The position numbers were made by a program, and so were the translations under genes. A stretch of 64,000 nucleotides of DNA, taken from assembly GCF_014648435.1 (NCBI RefSeq), contig NZ_BMRC01000001.1:10481-74480 (forward strand), given 5' to 3'. This DNA is from Nonomuraea spiralis. GTDB lineage: Bacteria; Actinomycetota; Actinomycetes; Streptosporangiales; Streptosporangiaceae. How positions within the stretch are numbered: position 1 is the stretch's first letter; every line of letters starts with the position of its first letter. The notes below the pieces were generated by a model that was not told the origin of the DNA, ran no database searches, and saw nothing but the letters and a program-made list of their open reading frames with translations. Positions 1 through 10,542 of this stretch are shown here, piece by piece.

Positions 1-1920
<1,920 letters not shown>

Positions 1921-1959
1921 GGCCCCGGCGCCGCCGCGCGTCCTAAGTCCTCCCAGGTC

Positions 1960-1973
1960 GGGACCTTCGTCCA
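1960..1973 (+). promoter_or_regulatory. Candidate Dev box upstream of narK
   Basis: GGGACCTTCGTCCA fits the GGGAC-N4-GTCCC palindrome recognised by DevR/DosR in mycobacteria at all but the last base. It ends 88 bases before the narK start codon. The resemblance is seen in the sequence; DevR binding is inferred. Confidence 0.5.
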
Positions 1974-2061
1974 TACCTCACGTCATCCCCGCTGAGCTGT
2001 GATGGGACAGCACATCCCGGTGATCGCGGCCGTCCCCCGGCCGCATGAACGTGAGGAAGAC

Positions 2062-3276
2062 ATGACGAACGCACCGGCCACCACCCCCGGCCGCAGCCCG
2101 GCGTTGATGCTCGGCCTGGCGACCCTGGGCTTCGCGGTGAACTTCTGGGCCTGGGCGCTGCTGAGCCCGCTCGGGCCGCGTTTCAAGGAACTGCTCGGGT
2201 TGTCGGCCGGGCAGCAGGCGCTGCTGGTGGCCGTACCGGTGATCGTGGGGTCGCTGGGCCGCATCCCGGTCGGCGCGCTCACCGACCGGCTCGGCGGGCG
2301 GGTGATGTTCCCGCTCGTCTCCGCGGCCACCATCGTCCCCGTGTTGTTCATCGGCCTGTTCGGGCAGACGTCGATGGTCGCGCTGCTGGCCGGCGGGTTC
2401 TTCCTGGGCGTCGGCGGCACCGTGTTCGCCGTCGGGGTGCCGTTCGTCAACGCCTGGTTCCCGCCGAACCGGCGCGGCCTGGCCGTCGGGATCTTCGGGG
2501 CCGGGATGGGCGGCACCGCGATCAGCGCGCTGACCACCGTCCCGCTGGTGCGCGCCGCCGGGCCGGCCGTGCCGTTCGTCATCACCGCCGTCGTGCTGGC
2601 CGCGTACGCGGTCGTGGCGTGGCTGGTGCTGCGTGACGCGCCCGGCCGCGCCGTCGTCGTCCAGCCGCTCGGGACGCGCCTGGCCGCCGCGCTCAGGCTG
2701 CCGATCACGTGGCAGGCGTGCGTGTTGTACGCGGTCGCCTTCGGCGGATACGTCGCCTTCTCCGTCTACCTGCCCGCCTACCTCCAGACCGGGTATGGGC
2801 TGGAGCAGGCCGACGCCGCCAACCGGATGGCCGGGTTCGTCGTCCTGGCCGTGCTGGCCCGGCCGCTGGGCGGCTGGTTGTCGGACCGGGTCGGGCCGGT
2901 GCCCGTCCTGACCGGCGTGTTCGTCGTCACCGCCGTCACGGCGGGCGTGCAGGCGCTCACCCCCGGCCTCATGCCGGTCGGCACGATCGCGTTCCTGACC
3001 ATGGCCGCCGCGCTCGGGGCCGGCAGCGGCGCCACGTTCGCCCTCGTCGCGCAGGTCGCCCCGGCCGACAAGGTCGGCACCGTCACCGGCCTGGTCGGGG
3101 CCGCCGGCGGGCTCGGCGGGTTCGTCCCGCCCCTGGTGATGGGCTTCCTGTACGGCCGGCTCGGCTCGTACGGACTGGGTCTGGCCCTGCTGGCGGTCAC
3201 CGCCGTGGTCACCCTGGCCCTGACGGTGACCGCGGTCCGCGCGCTGGCCGCCCGCCGCACGGTCGGCTCCCACTGA
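2062..3276 (+). CDS. narK: NarK-type nitrate/nitrite transporter (MFS)
   Basis: A 404-residue major facilitator with about 12 hydrophobic helices. The N-terminal LGFAVNFWAWALLSPLGP segment, the DRLGGR loop after helix 2 and the glycine-rich helix 5 (GIFGAGMGGTAISA) are typical of NarK/NasA nitrate and nitrite porters. It would bring nitrate in for, or export nitrite made by, the NarGHJI reductase encoded nearby. ATG 2062 is chosen because GAGGAAGA (2051-2058) sits just upstream; the in-frame ATG at 1999 has no comparable site and would add an unconserved leader. The gene follows devS by 141 bases with a Dev-box-like palindrome in the gap, and ends at a symmetric terminator shared with the convergent gene. 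Confidence 0.88.
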   Translation: MTNAPATTPGRSPALMLGLATLGFAVNFWAWALLSPLGPRFKELLGLSAGQQALLVAVPVIVGSLGRIPVGALTDRLGGRVMFPLVSAATIVPVLFIGLFGQTSMVALLAGGFFLGVGGTVFAVGVPFVNAWFPPNRRGLAVGIFGAGMGGTAISALTTVPLVRAAGPAVPFVITAVVLAAYAVVAWLVLRDAPGRAVVVQPLGTRLAAALRLPITWQACVLYAVAFGGYVAFSVYLPAYLQTGYGLEQADAANRMAGFVVLAVLARPLGGWLSDRVGPVPVLTGVFVVTAVTAGVQALTPGLMPVGTIAFLTMAAALGAGSGATFALVAQVAPADKVGTVTGLVGAAGGLGGFVPPLVMGFLYGRLGSYGLGLALLAVTAVVTLALTVTAVRALAARRTVGSH

Positions 3277-3278
3277 CG

Positions 3279-3319
3279 CGAAATGAGGGGCGGGCCCGGC
3301 GGGCCCGCCCCTCATTTCG
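3279..3319. terminator. Perfect bidirectional terminator hairpin
   Basis: A 19-base arm at 3279-3297 (starts CGAAATGAGGGG) is exactly complementary to 3301-3319, with a 3-base loop. AAAT and ATTT at the stem ends give A/T flanks in both directions. It lies between the convergent narK and split-barrel genes and can serve both. Confidence 0.85.
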
Positions 3320-3326
3320 TCCGCCG

Positions 3327-3746
3327 CTAGATGGAACGTTCCCGGGCGATCCGGCGGCCGGAGACCTGCTCGGCCTCGACCACGACGAAGTGATCGCGGC
3401 TGCCCGGCGCCCACGGGGACAGCGGCAGCGTGGCCAGCCGGGCCGTCTCGGCGGGATCGCTCACGGCCCGCGCGTGCCCGACGGCCGTCACCGACCAGCC
3501 CGTGCGCGTCGCGGGATCGAACTCGTCGGCCTCGAACGCCACCACGGCGTGCCGGGTGGCCGCCGCCAGCTTCGATCCGATCGAGGTGCGGATGACGACG
3601 CTCTCGCCGTCGAGGCAGAAGTTGACGGGCTGCACGGCGGGCAGGGCGCGATCGGTGAAGACGATCCGCCCGATCGGCGCGGACGACAACAACCGCAGGC
3701 ACTCCTCACGCGAGAGCACCTGGAGCCCGGACGAATCGAGTCGCAT
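3327..3746 (-). CDS. Pyridoxamine 5'-phosphate oxidase-like (flavin split-barrel) protein
   Basis: A 139-residue single-domain split-barrel protein. The IGRIVFTDRALPAVQPVNF strand pair and the C-terminal GRRI are hallmarks of the PNPOx-like FMN/F420-binding family found in many actinobacterial hypoxia regulons. The exact reaction cannot be told from sequence. A paralogous domain is fused to an XRE DNA-binding domain at 11397-12044, with the same GRI-F and GRRI landmarks. ATG 3746 gives the usual family start; an upstream in-frame ATG (3773) would add a basic, unconserved leader. A Dev-box-like palindrome lies about 40 bases upstream. It is probably hypoxia-induced through DevR (inference). 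Confidence 0.75.
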   Translation of the reverse strand: MRLDSSGLQVLSREECLRLLSSAPIGRIVFTDRALPAVQPVNFCLDGESVVIRTSIGSKLAAATRHAVVAFEADEFDPATRTGWSVTAVGHARAVSDPAETARLATLPLSPWAPGSRDHFVVVEAEQVSGRRIARERSI

Positions 3747-3785
3747 GCGCCTCAGCCTGCCACCGGGACGCATCCCGGCGGCAGA

Positions 3786-3799
3786 GGCGAAAGTCCCGA
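3786..3799 (-). promoter_or_regulatory. Degenerate Dev-box-like site before the split-barrel gene
   Basis: Read on the minus strand the site begins GGGACTTTCG. The left half matches a Dev box exactly; the right half is imperfect (two mismatches to GGGACTTTNGTCCC). It is positioned 40 bases upstream of the minus-strand start at 3746. It is weaker than the other candidates. Confidence 0.35.
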
Positions 3800-3837
3800 G
3801 GTCAGGGCCGCTCAGCAGGGTCGCTCAGGAGGGCCGC

Positions 3838-4479
3838 TCAGTCGCGCCGGTCGGCCCGCAACCGCGCCGACAACGCGGCCGCCTGGGTACGGCGCTGCAT
3901 GTTGAGCTTGGACAGCAGGTTGGACACGTAGTTCTTGACCGTCTTCTCGGCCAGGAACATGCGCTCGCCGATCTGCCGGTTGGTCAGCCCCTCGCCGATC
4001 AGGTCGAGGATGTGCCGCTCCTGCTCCGACAGCGCCGCCAGCGGGTCCTTCCGGGCCGCCTGGTCGCGCAGCCGCTGCAACATGGCGGCGGTGGTCTGCG
4101 GGTCGAGCAGCGACTGCCCCGAGGCCACCGTACGCACCGCGCCGACCAGGTCGGAGCCGTGGATCTGCTTGAGCACGTAGCCCGAGGCGCCGGCCATCAC
4201 CGCGTCGAACAGGGCGTCGTCGTCGGCGAACGAGGTCAGCATGAGGCAGGCCAGCCCCGGCAGCTTCGAGCGCACCTCGCGGCACACGTCGACGCCGTTG
4301 CCGTCGGGCAGGCGCACGTCGAGCACCGCCACGTCCGGCCGCAGGGCCTGGATCCGGGCGACGGCCGACTCCGCGGTCCCGGCCTCGCCGATCACCTCGA
4401 TGTCGTCCTCGGACTCCAGCAGGGTGGCCACGCCACGCCGCACGACCTCGTGATCGTCGAGAAGGAACACACGAATCAT
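3838..4479 (-). CDS. devR: DevR/DosR-like response regulator (NarL family)
   Basis: A 213-residue response regulator: receiver domain 1-120 with Asp8, Asp9 and phospho-acceptor Asp54 (VAVLDVRLPDG), then a LuxR-type helix-turn-helix at about 145-205 (LTNRQIGERMFLAEKTVKNY). The match to mycobacterial DevR extends through the KTVKNYVSNLLSKL recognition helix and the RRTQAA tail, far beyond generic NarL similarity. ATG 4479 (MIRVFLLDDHE) is the family start; the open frame continues upstream without conserved sequence. It is divergent from narG, and two Dev boxes lie between them, suggesting autoregulation and control of nitrate respiration. Its likely kinase is encoded at 223-1920. Confidence 0.9.
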   Translation of the reverse strand: MIRVFLLDDHEVVRRGVATLLESEDDIEVIGEAGTAESAVARIQALRPDVAVLDVRLPDGNGVDVCREVRSKLPGLACLMLTSFADDDALFDAVMAGASGYVLKQIHGSDLVGAVRTVASGQSLLDPQTTAAMLQRLRDQAARKDPLAALSEQERHILDLIGEGLTNRQIGERMFLAEKTVKNYVSNLLSKLNMQRRTQAAALSARLRADRRD

Positions 4480-4515
4480 GTCTCCGACGCTACCGCCTCC
4501 CGTCACCCGGCAGTA

Positions 4516-4529
4516 GGGACCAAGGTCCC
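4516..4529. promoter_or_regulatory. Dev box 1 (devR/narG intergenic)
   Basis: GGGACCAAGGTCCC has perfect 6-base arms around AA and matches the GGGAC-N4-GTCCC DevR-binding consensus. It is 37 bases upstream of devR and 112 bases upstream of narG. Confidence 0.75.
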
Positions 4530-4564
4530 CCGTGCCGGTCGTGGGCCCATCGGGCCCCCACGAA

Positions 4565-4578
4565 GGGACTTTGGTCCC
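4565..4578. promoter_or_regulatory. Dev box 2 (devR/narG intergenic)
   Basis: GGGACTTTGGTCCC is a second full Dev-box match, 49 bases from the first and 63 bases upstream of the narG start. Paired boxes are common at DevR-controlled promoters in mycobacteria. Confidence 0.75.
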
Positions 4579-4640
4579 TGCCGGGAGCGGGCGGCCACCC
4601 ACCAGCCTGGAGCCATGACGGTTGTGGCAGGGGAAAAGTT

Positions 4641-7600
4641 GTGAGCGACATAGACGCGATCCCGGGCATGGGGCCGTTGCTGGCCGCCAGGAAGTTCTTC
4701 ACCAAGGCGGAGGTGTCGGCCGACGGACGCACCCTCCACCAGGTCGACCCCAGCGCCTGGGACCGCTTCTACCGGGACCGGTGGGCGCACGACAAGGTGG
4801 TGCGCTCGACGCACGGCGTGAACTGCACGGGCTCGTGCTCCTGGCAGGTGTTCGTCAAGGACGGCCTGATCACGTGGGAGCACCAGGCCACCGACTACCC
4901 GTCGGTCGGCCCGGAGTCGCCCGAGTACGAGCCGCGCGGCTGTCCCCGTGGCGCCTCCTTCTCCTGGTACACCTACTCTCCCTCGCGGGTGCGCTACCCG
5001 TACGTGCGCGGGGTGCTGCTGGAGATGTGGCGCGAGGCCAAGGCCAGGCTGGGTGACCCCGTACTGGCGTGGGCGGAGCTGACCGGCGACCCGGAGCGGG
5101 CGCGGGCCTACAAGCGGGCCCGCGGCAAGGGCGGGTTCGTCCGGTCGAGCTGGGAGGAGGTCCTGGAGCTCATGGCCGCCGCCCACGTGCACACGATCAA
5201 GGACTACGGCCCGGACCGGGTGGTCGGCTTCTCGCCGATCCCGGCGATGTCGATGGCCTCCTTCGCGGCGGGCACCCGCTTCCTGTCGATGATCGGCGGC
5301 ACCCTGCTGTCGTTCTACGACTGGTACGCCGACCTGCCGATCGCCTCGCCGCAGGTGTGGGGCGACCAGACGGACGTGCCCGAGGCCGCCGACTGGTGGA
5401 ACTCCCGCTACCTGATCATGTGGGGCTCCAACATCCCGGTCACCCGCACCCCGGACGCGCACTTCATGACCGAGGCCCGCTACCAGGGCACCAAGGTCGT
5501 CGCGGTCAGCCCCGACTACGCCGACAACGTCAAGTTCGCCGACGACTGGCTCGCGCCGCACCCGGGTACGGACGGCGCCCTCGCCATGGCGATGGGCCAC
5601 GTGACGCTGACCGAGTTCTTCCGCGACCGCCAGGTCCCGTACTTCACCGACTACGTGCGCAAGTACACCGACCTGCCGTTCCTGGTGACGCTGGAGCCGC
5701 GCGGCGACGCGTACGTGCCGCGCCGTTTCCTGACCGCCGCCGACCTGGGCCAGGAGAGCGAGAACGCCGAGTTCAAGACCGTCTTCCTGGACGAGACGAC
5801 CGGCGCGGCGCACGTGCCGAACGGCTCGCTCGGCCACCGCTGGGGCCAGGAGGGCGAGGGCCGCTGGAACCTCGGCCTGGACGGCGCCGTCCCCGCGCTG
5901 ACCCTGCTCGACCGGTCCGGGCGCGCGGTCGAGGTGGACCTGCCGCGCTTCGACGAGGGCCCCACCGAGGGCGGCACGGTCATGCGCCGCGGCGTGCCGG
6001 TGACCGAGCTGGGCGGCAAGCTGGTGACGACGGTGTTCGACCTGCTCATGGCCCAGTACGGCGTCAAGCGCGACCTGCCCGGCGACTGGCCGGACGGCTA
6101 CGAGGACGCCACGCAGCCCTACACCCCGGCCTGGGCGGAGGAGATCACCTCGGTGCCGGCCGCCACGATCGCCAGGATCGGCCGCGAGTTCGCCCGCAAC
6201 GCCGAGCGCACGCAGGGCCGGTCGATGATCGCGATGGGCGCGGGCACCAACCACTGGTTCCACTCCGACCAGATCTACCGCGCGTTCCTGACGCTGGTGC
6301 TGCTGACCGGCTGCCAGGGCGTCAACGGCGGCGGCTGGGCGCACTACGTGGGCCAGGAGAAGGTCCGCCCGGTCACCGGTTTCCAGCACCTGGCCTTCGG
6401 CTTCGACTGGCAGCGCCCGACCCGGCACATGGCCGGCACCGCGTTCTGGTACCTGGCCACCGACCAGTGGCGTTACGAGCGCATCGGGGCCGGCGAGCTG
6501 GCCAGCCCGCTCGGTGAGGGCAGGTTCGCGGGCCGGTCGTTCGCCGACTGCAACGCCCAGGCGGCCCGGCTCGGCTGGCTGCCCTCGCACCCGACGTTCG
6601 ACCGCAACCCGCTCAAGCTCGCCGACGAGGCCGCCGAGCGCGGCATCCCGGTCGCCGAGCACGTGGTGAACGAGCTGACCTCGGGCCGGCTGCGCTTCGC
6701 CGCCGAGGACCCGGGCGACCCGGCCAACTTCCCGCGGGTGCTGACCGTGTGGCGGGCCAACCTGCTCGGCTCGTCCGGCAAGGGCAACGAGTACTTCCTG
6801 CGCCACCTGCTCGGCGCCGACGCCGAGGCGCGCAACGAGGAGACGCCCGAGGGGCTGCGCCCGGCCGAGGTGACCTGGCGGGAGAACGCCGCCGAGGGCA
6901 AGCTCGACCTGCTGACGACGATCGACTTCCGGATGACGTCCACCGCGCTGTTCTCCGACGTCGTCCTGCCCGCCGCCACCTGGTACGAGAAGCACGACCT
7001 GTCCAGCACCGACATGCACCCGTTCGTGCACGCCTTCAACCCGGCCATCGCGCCGCCGTGGCAGACCCGGTCCGACCACGACGCCTTCCTCGGCCTGGCC
7101 GACGCCTTCTCCGAGCTGGCCGCCCGCCACCTGGGCCGGCGCACCGACGTGCTGGCCGTCCCGCTCACCCACGACACCCCGGACGAGCTGGCCCAGCCGG
7201 GCGGCCGGGTGCGCGACTGGAAGCACGGCGAGTGCGAGCCGATCCCGGGCAGGACGATGCCGAAGATCATCACGGTCGAGCGCGACTACGCCGCCGTCGG
7301 CGAACGCGTACGCGGGATCGGGCCGCTGTTCGCCGAGCTGGGGCTGACCACCAAGGGCATCACGTACCAGGTGGGCCCCGAGCTGGACTACCTGCGCGAG
7401 CAGAACGGCCGCACGCCCGAGGGGCACATCTCCCTGAGCACCGCCGACCGGATGTGCGAGGCCATCCTCGCGCTGTCGGGCACCACCAACGGCCGCCTGG
7501 CCACGCAGGGCTTCGAGACCATGGAACGGCGCACCGGCACCCGGCTCGCCGACCTGGCCGCCGAGCACGAGGGCAAACGCATCACGTTCGCCGACACGCG

Positions 7601-8297
7601 GTCCAGGCCGCAGCCGGTGATCACCTCGCCGGAGTGGTCCGGGTCGGAGACCGGCGGGCGCCGCTACTCCGCCTTCGTCATCAACGTCGAACGCGACAAA
7701 CCGTGGCACACCCTGACCGGGCGGCAGCAGTTCTTCCTCGACCACGACTGGATCATCGAGCTGGGCGAGCAGCTTCCCGCCTACCGGCCGCCGCTCGACC
7801 TGCGCCGCCACCACGGCGACCAGGGCGACGGGCAGGGGGCCGAGGTCACCGTTCGGTACCTGACGCCGCACTCGAAGTGGTCGATCCACTCGGAGTACCA
7901 GGACAACGCGTACATGCTGGCCCTGTCGCGGGGCGGGCCCACGATCTGGATGAGCGTCGAGGACGCCGCCGCGATCGGGGCGGCCGACAACGACTGGATC
8001 GAGGCGTACAACCGCAACGGCGTGGTCGTGGCCAGGGCGGTCGTCTCCCACCGGATGCCGGCCGGGACTGTGTACATGTACCACGCCAAGGACCGCAACG
8101 TGAACGTGCCGCTCACCGAGCGGTCGGGCCGGCGCGGCGGCGTGCACAACTCCCTCACCCGGCTGCTGCTCAAGCCCAGCCACCTCATCGGCGGGTACGC
8201 GCAGTTCACCTACGCCTTCAACTACTACGGGCCGACCGGCAACCAGCGTGACGAGATCACGGTGATCCGCCGCCGCGGCCAGGAGGTGACCTACTGA
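4641..8297 (+). CDS. narG: Respiratory nitrate reductase alpha subunit
   Basis: A 1218-residue molybdenum catalytic subunit that reduces nitrate to nitrite with quinol electrons delivered through NarH and NarI. The FS0 cluster ligands are visible as His58, Cys62, Cys66 (HGVNCTGSCSW) and Cys101 (RGCPRGASF), the arrangement known in E. coli NarG. Other landmarks are GCQGVNGGGWAHYVGQEK and a molybdopterin-binding C-terminal domain. Length is close to the 1247 residues of E. coli NarG, and no twin-arginine signal is present, so it is the cytoplasm-facing membrane-bound type. The GTG at 4641 is preceded by CAGGGGAA at 4628-4635. It is the first gene of narGHJI, whose junctions all overlap, and has two Dev boxes upstream. 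Confidence 0.97.
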   Translation: MSDIDAIPGMGPLLAARKFFTKAEVSADGRTLHQVDPSAWDRFYRDRWAHDKVVRSTHGVNCTGSCSWQVFVKDGLITWEHQATDYPSVGPESPEYEPRGCPRGASFSWYTYSPSRVRYPYVRGVLLEMWREAKARLGDPVLAWAELTGDPERARAYKRARGKGGFVRSSWEEVLELMAAAHVHTIKDYGPDRVVGFSPIPAMSMASFAAGTRFLSMIGGTLLSFYDWYADLPIASPQVWGDQTDVPEAADWWNSRYLIMWGSNIPVTRTPDAHFMTEARYQGTKVVAVSPDYADNVKFADDWLAPHPGTDGALAMAMGHVTLTEFFRDRQVPYFTDYVRKYTDLPFLVTLEPRGDAYVPRRFLTAADLGQESENAEFKTVFLDETTGAAHVPNGSLGHRWGQEGEGRWNLGLDGAVPALTLLDRSGRAVEVDLPRFDEGPTEGGTVMRRGVPVTELGGKLVTTVFDLLMAQYGVKRDLPGDWPDGYEDATQPYTPAWAEEITSVPAATIARIGREFARNAERTQGRSMIAMGAGTNHWFHSDQIYRAFLTLVLLTGCQGVNGGGWAHYVGQEKVRPVTGFQHLAFGFDWQRPTRHMAGTAFWYLATDQWRYERIGAGELASPLGEGRFAGRSFADCNAQAARLGWLPSHPTFDRNPLKLADEAAERGIPVAEHVVNELTSGRLRFAAEDPGDPANFPRVLTVWRANLLGSSGKGNEYFLRHLLGADAEARNEETPEGLRPAEVTWRENAAEGKLDLLTTIDFRMTSTALFSDVVLPAATWYEKHDLSSTDMHPFVHAFNPAIAPPWQTRSDHDAFLGLADAFSELAARHLGRRTDVLAVPLTHDTPDELAQPGGRVRDWKHGECEPIPGRTMPKIITVERDYAAVGERVRGIGPLFAELGLTTKGITYQVGPELDYLREQNGRTPEGHISLSTADRMCEAILALSGTTNGRLATQGFETMERRTGTRLADLAAEHEGKRITFADTRSRPQPVITSPEWSGSETGGRRYSAFVINVERDKPWHTLTGRQQFFLDHDWIIELGEQLPAYRPPLDLRRHHGDQGDGQGAEVTVRYLTPHSKWSIHSEYQDNAYMLALSRGGPTIWMSVEDAAAIGAADNDWIEAYNRNGVVVARAVVSHRMPAGTVYMYHAKDRNVNVPLTERSGRRGGVHNSLTRLLLKPSHLIGGYAQFTYAFNYYGPTGNQRDEITVIRRRGQEVTY

Positions 8298-9847
8298 TGC
8301 GCGTCATGGCACAGGTCGCCATGGTGATGAACCTGGACAAGTGCATCGGCTGCCACACCTGCTCGGTCACCTGCAAGCAGACCTGGACCAACCGGGACGG
8401 CGTCGAGTACGTCTGGTTCAACAACGTCGAGACCAAGCCCGGCGTCGGCTACCCCAAGCGGTACGAGGACCAGGAACGCTGGCACGGCGGCTGGGAGCTC
8501 GACCGGCGCGGGCGGCTCAAGCTGCGCGCCGGCGGCCGGGTCAAGCGGCTGCTCAACCTGTTCTCCAACCCCGACCTGCCGGACCTGGACGACTACTACG
8601 AGCCGGCCACCTACGACTACGACACCCTGCTCAACGCCCCCGCCGGGCCGCACGTGCCGGTCATCCGCCCCAAGTCGGCCATCACCGGCCAGGACATGAA
8701 CATCACCTGGGGCGCGAACTGGGAGGACGACCTCGGCGGCGCCCCCGAGCACGCCCACGGCGACCCCAACCTCGCGGCCATGGCCGAGAAGGTGCGCATG
8801 GAGTTCGACCAGACCTTCATGTTCCACCTGCCGCGCATCTGCGAGCACTGCCTGAACCCGGCGTGCGTGGCCGCCTGCCCGTCCGGCGCCATGTACAAGC
8901 GGGAGGAGGACGGCATCGTCCTGGTGGACCAGGACCGCTGCCGCGGCTGGCGCATGTGCGTCTCGTCGTGCCCGTACAAGAAGGTGTACGTCAACCACAA
9001 GACCGGCAAGGCCGAGAAGTGCACGTTCTGCTTCCCCCGCATCGAGGCGGGACAGCCGACCGTGTGCGCCGAGACCTGCGTCGGACGGCTGCGCTACATC
9101 GGCCTCGTTCTGTACGACGCCGACGCCGTGCTGGCCGCCGCCCGCGTGCCCGACCCGCGCGACCTGCTGGAGGCCCAGCGGAAGGTCTTCCTCGACCCCG
9201 ACGACCCCGAGGTGGCCGCCGCCGCGCGGGCGTCCGGGATCAGCGAGGACTGGATCGAGGCCGCCCGCCGCTCGCCGATCTACCGGCTGGCCATGCGCTA
9301 CCGGGTGGCGCTGCCGCTGCATCCGGAGTACCGCACGCTGCCGATGGTCTGGTACATCCCGCCGCTGTCGCCGGTGCTGGACGCCGTGACCGGCGCCGGC
9401 GCGGACGCCGACGACCCCGACAACGTCTTCCACGCCATCACCGACCTGCGCATCCCGCTGGAGTACCTGGCCGGCCTGTTCGGCGCCGGGGACACCGAGG
9501 TCGTGGCCGGGGTGCTGATGAAGTTGTCGGCGATGCGCGGCTACATGCGGGCCCGTACCCTCGACGGCACCGTGGCTGAGGACCTGCTGGAGTCGGCCGG
9601 GATGACCGTGCGCGACATGGAGGAGATGTACCGGCTGCTGGCCGTCGCCAAGTACGACGAGCGCTACGTCGTGCCCGCCGCGCACCGCGAGGACGCCGCC
9701 GCCCTGTCGGCCCAGGCCGACGGATGCAGCCTGGACGGCGACGGCGGCCCCGGCATGAGCGAGTTCCACCCGACCGGCCTGACCGGCCGCCGTACCGACG
9801 GACGCCTTGGCCTGAAGCTCTTCACCGGTAAGGGACCGGCCTCATGA
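8297..9847 (+). CDS. narH: Respiratory nitrate reductase beta subunit
   Basis: A 516-residue iron-sulfur electron-transfer subunit linking NarI haems to NarG. The first cluster motif is CIGCHTCSVTC (Cys16, 19, 22, 26). Further clusters include CEHCLNPACVAACP and the diagnostic CRGWRMCVSSCP, in which Trp replaces a cysteine and specifies a [3Fe-4S] centre as in E. coli NarH. The ETCVGRLRYIGLVLYDAD block is also characteristic. The ATG overlaps the narG stop by one base, indicating translational coupling. An alternative in-frame ATG three codons later is equally possible. Confidence 0.97.
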   Translation: MRVMAQVAMVMNLDKCIGCHTCSVTCKQTWTNRDGVEYVWFNNVETKPGVGYPKRYEDQERWHGGWELDRRGRLKLRAGGRVKRLLNLFSNPDLPDLDDYYEPATYDYDTLLNAPAGPHVPVIRPKSAITGQDMNITWGANWEDDLGGAPEHAHGDPNLAAMAEKVRMEFDQTFMFHLPRICEHCLNPACVAACPSGAMYKREEDGIVLVDQDRCRGWRMCVSSCPYKKVYVNHKTGKAEKCTFCFPRIEAGQPTVCAETCVGRLRYIGLVLYDADAVLAAARVPDPRDLLEAQRKVFLDPDDPEVAAAARASGISEDWIEAARRSPIYRLAMRYRVALPLHPEYRTLPMVWYIPPLSPVLDAVTGAGADADDPDNVFHAITDLRIPLEYLAGLFGAGDTEVVAGVLMKLSAMRGYMRARTLDGTVAEDLLESAGMTVRDMEEMYRLLAVAKYDERYVVPAAHREDAAALSAQADGCSLDGDGGPGMSEFHPTGLTGRRTDGRLGLKLFTGKGPAS

Positions 9848-10542
9848 GACTGCTCCGCGCACCCGAGACCGCCCTCGACCGGCCGCAGGACCGCGCGACC
9901 CTGCTCCGGCTGGTGTCGCTGCTGCTGCAGTACCCGGACGCCGGGCTGCTGGCCGCCCGCCCCGAGCTGGGCCGGGTCGTCGCGGCGCTGCCCAACTCCC
10001 ACCCGCGCCAGGCGCTGGAGCAGTTCCTGTGGTGGTTCGCCGACCGGCAGCCGATGCCGCTGGCCCGCCACTACGTCGAGACCTTCGACCTGCGCCGCAA
10101 ATCCAGCCTCTACCTCACCTACTACCTGCACGGCGACACCCGCCGCCGGGGCATGGCCCTGCTGACCCTCAAGCAGCGCTACCGCGTGGCCGGGCTCACC
10201 CCGCCCGAGGGCGAACTGCCCGACTTCCTGCCGGTGGTGTGCGAGTTCGCCGCGCTGGCCGGGCCGGACACGGGGGAGGCGCCGCTGCGCCAGCACCGCA
10301 AGGGGCTGGAGCTCATCCGCACCGCCCTGCACGACTCCGGCTCGCCGTACGCGCTGGTGCTGGACGCGCTGTGCGCGGTGCTGCCCGGCCTGTCGGAGGC
10401 CGAACGGACCGCGCTGGCCGACCTCGCCCTGGCCGGCCCGCCCGCCGAGGACGTCGGCCTGGCCCCGTACGGGCCGTCGCCGGACGAGAGCGGCCTGGCC
10501 CCGTACGGGTCGCCGCCGAACGAGAGTGAGGTACGGCCGTGA
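9844..10542 (+). CDS. narJ: Nitrate reductase molybdenum cofactor assembly chaperone
   Basis: A 232-residue, mostly helical cytoplasmic chaperone of the NarJ/TorD family, which inserts the molybdenum cofactor into NarG and is not part of the final enzyme. The RHYVETFDLRRKSSLYLTYY region is the conserved NarJ core. It overlaps narH by four bases (ATGA). The acidic, proline-rich C-terminus (residues 205-228) consists of two near-identical 12-residue units starting GLAPYG, encoded by a 36-base tandem repeat. The tail is not part of the usual fold and looks like a recent duplication. Confidence 0.93.
   Translation: MRLLRAPETALDRPQDRATLLRLVSLLLQYPDAGLLAARPELGRVVAALPNSHPRQALEQFLWWFADRQPMPLARHYVETFDLRRKSSLYLTYYLHGDTRRRGMALLTLKQRYRVAGLTPPEGELPDFLPVVCEFAALAGPDTGEAPLRQHRKGLELIRTALHDSGSPYALVLDALCAVLPGLSEAERTALADLALAGPPAEDVGLAPYGPSPDESGLAPYGSPPNESEVRP
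10456..10527 (+). repeat. Tandem 36-base repeat within narJ
   Basis: Two adjacent 36-base units (10456-10491 and 10492-10527) encode GLAPYGPSPDES and GLAPYGSPPNES. The period is exactly in frame. Confidence 0.8.

Noticed and set aside
2014..2028. Second Dev box before narK (GGGAC-N5-ATCCC)
   Set aside because: The spacer is one base too long and one arm is mismatched.
4503..8183. Long minus-strand frame over narG
   Set aside because: Low-complexity translation with no motif, antisense to unmistakable narG.
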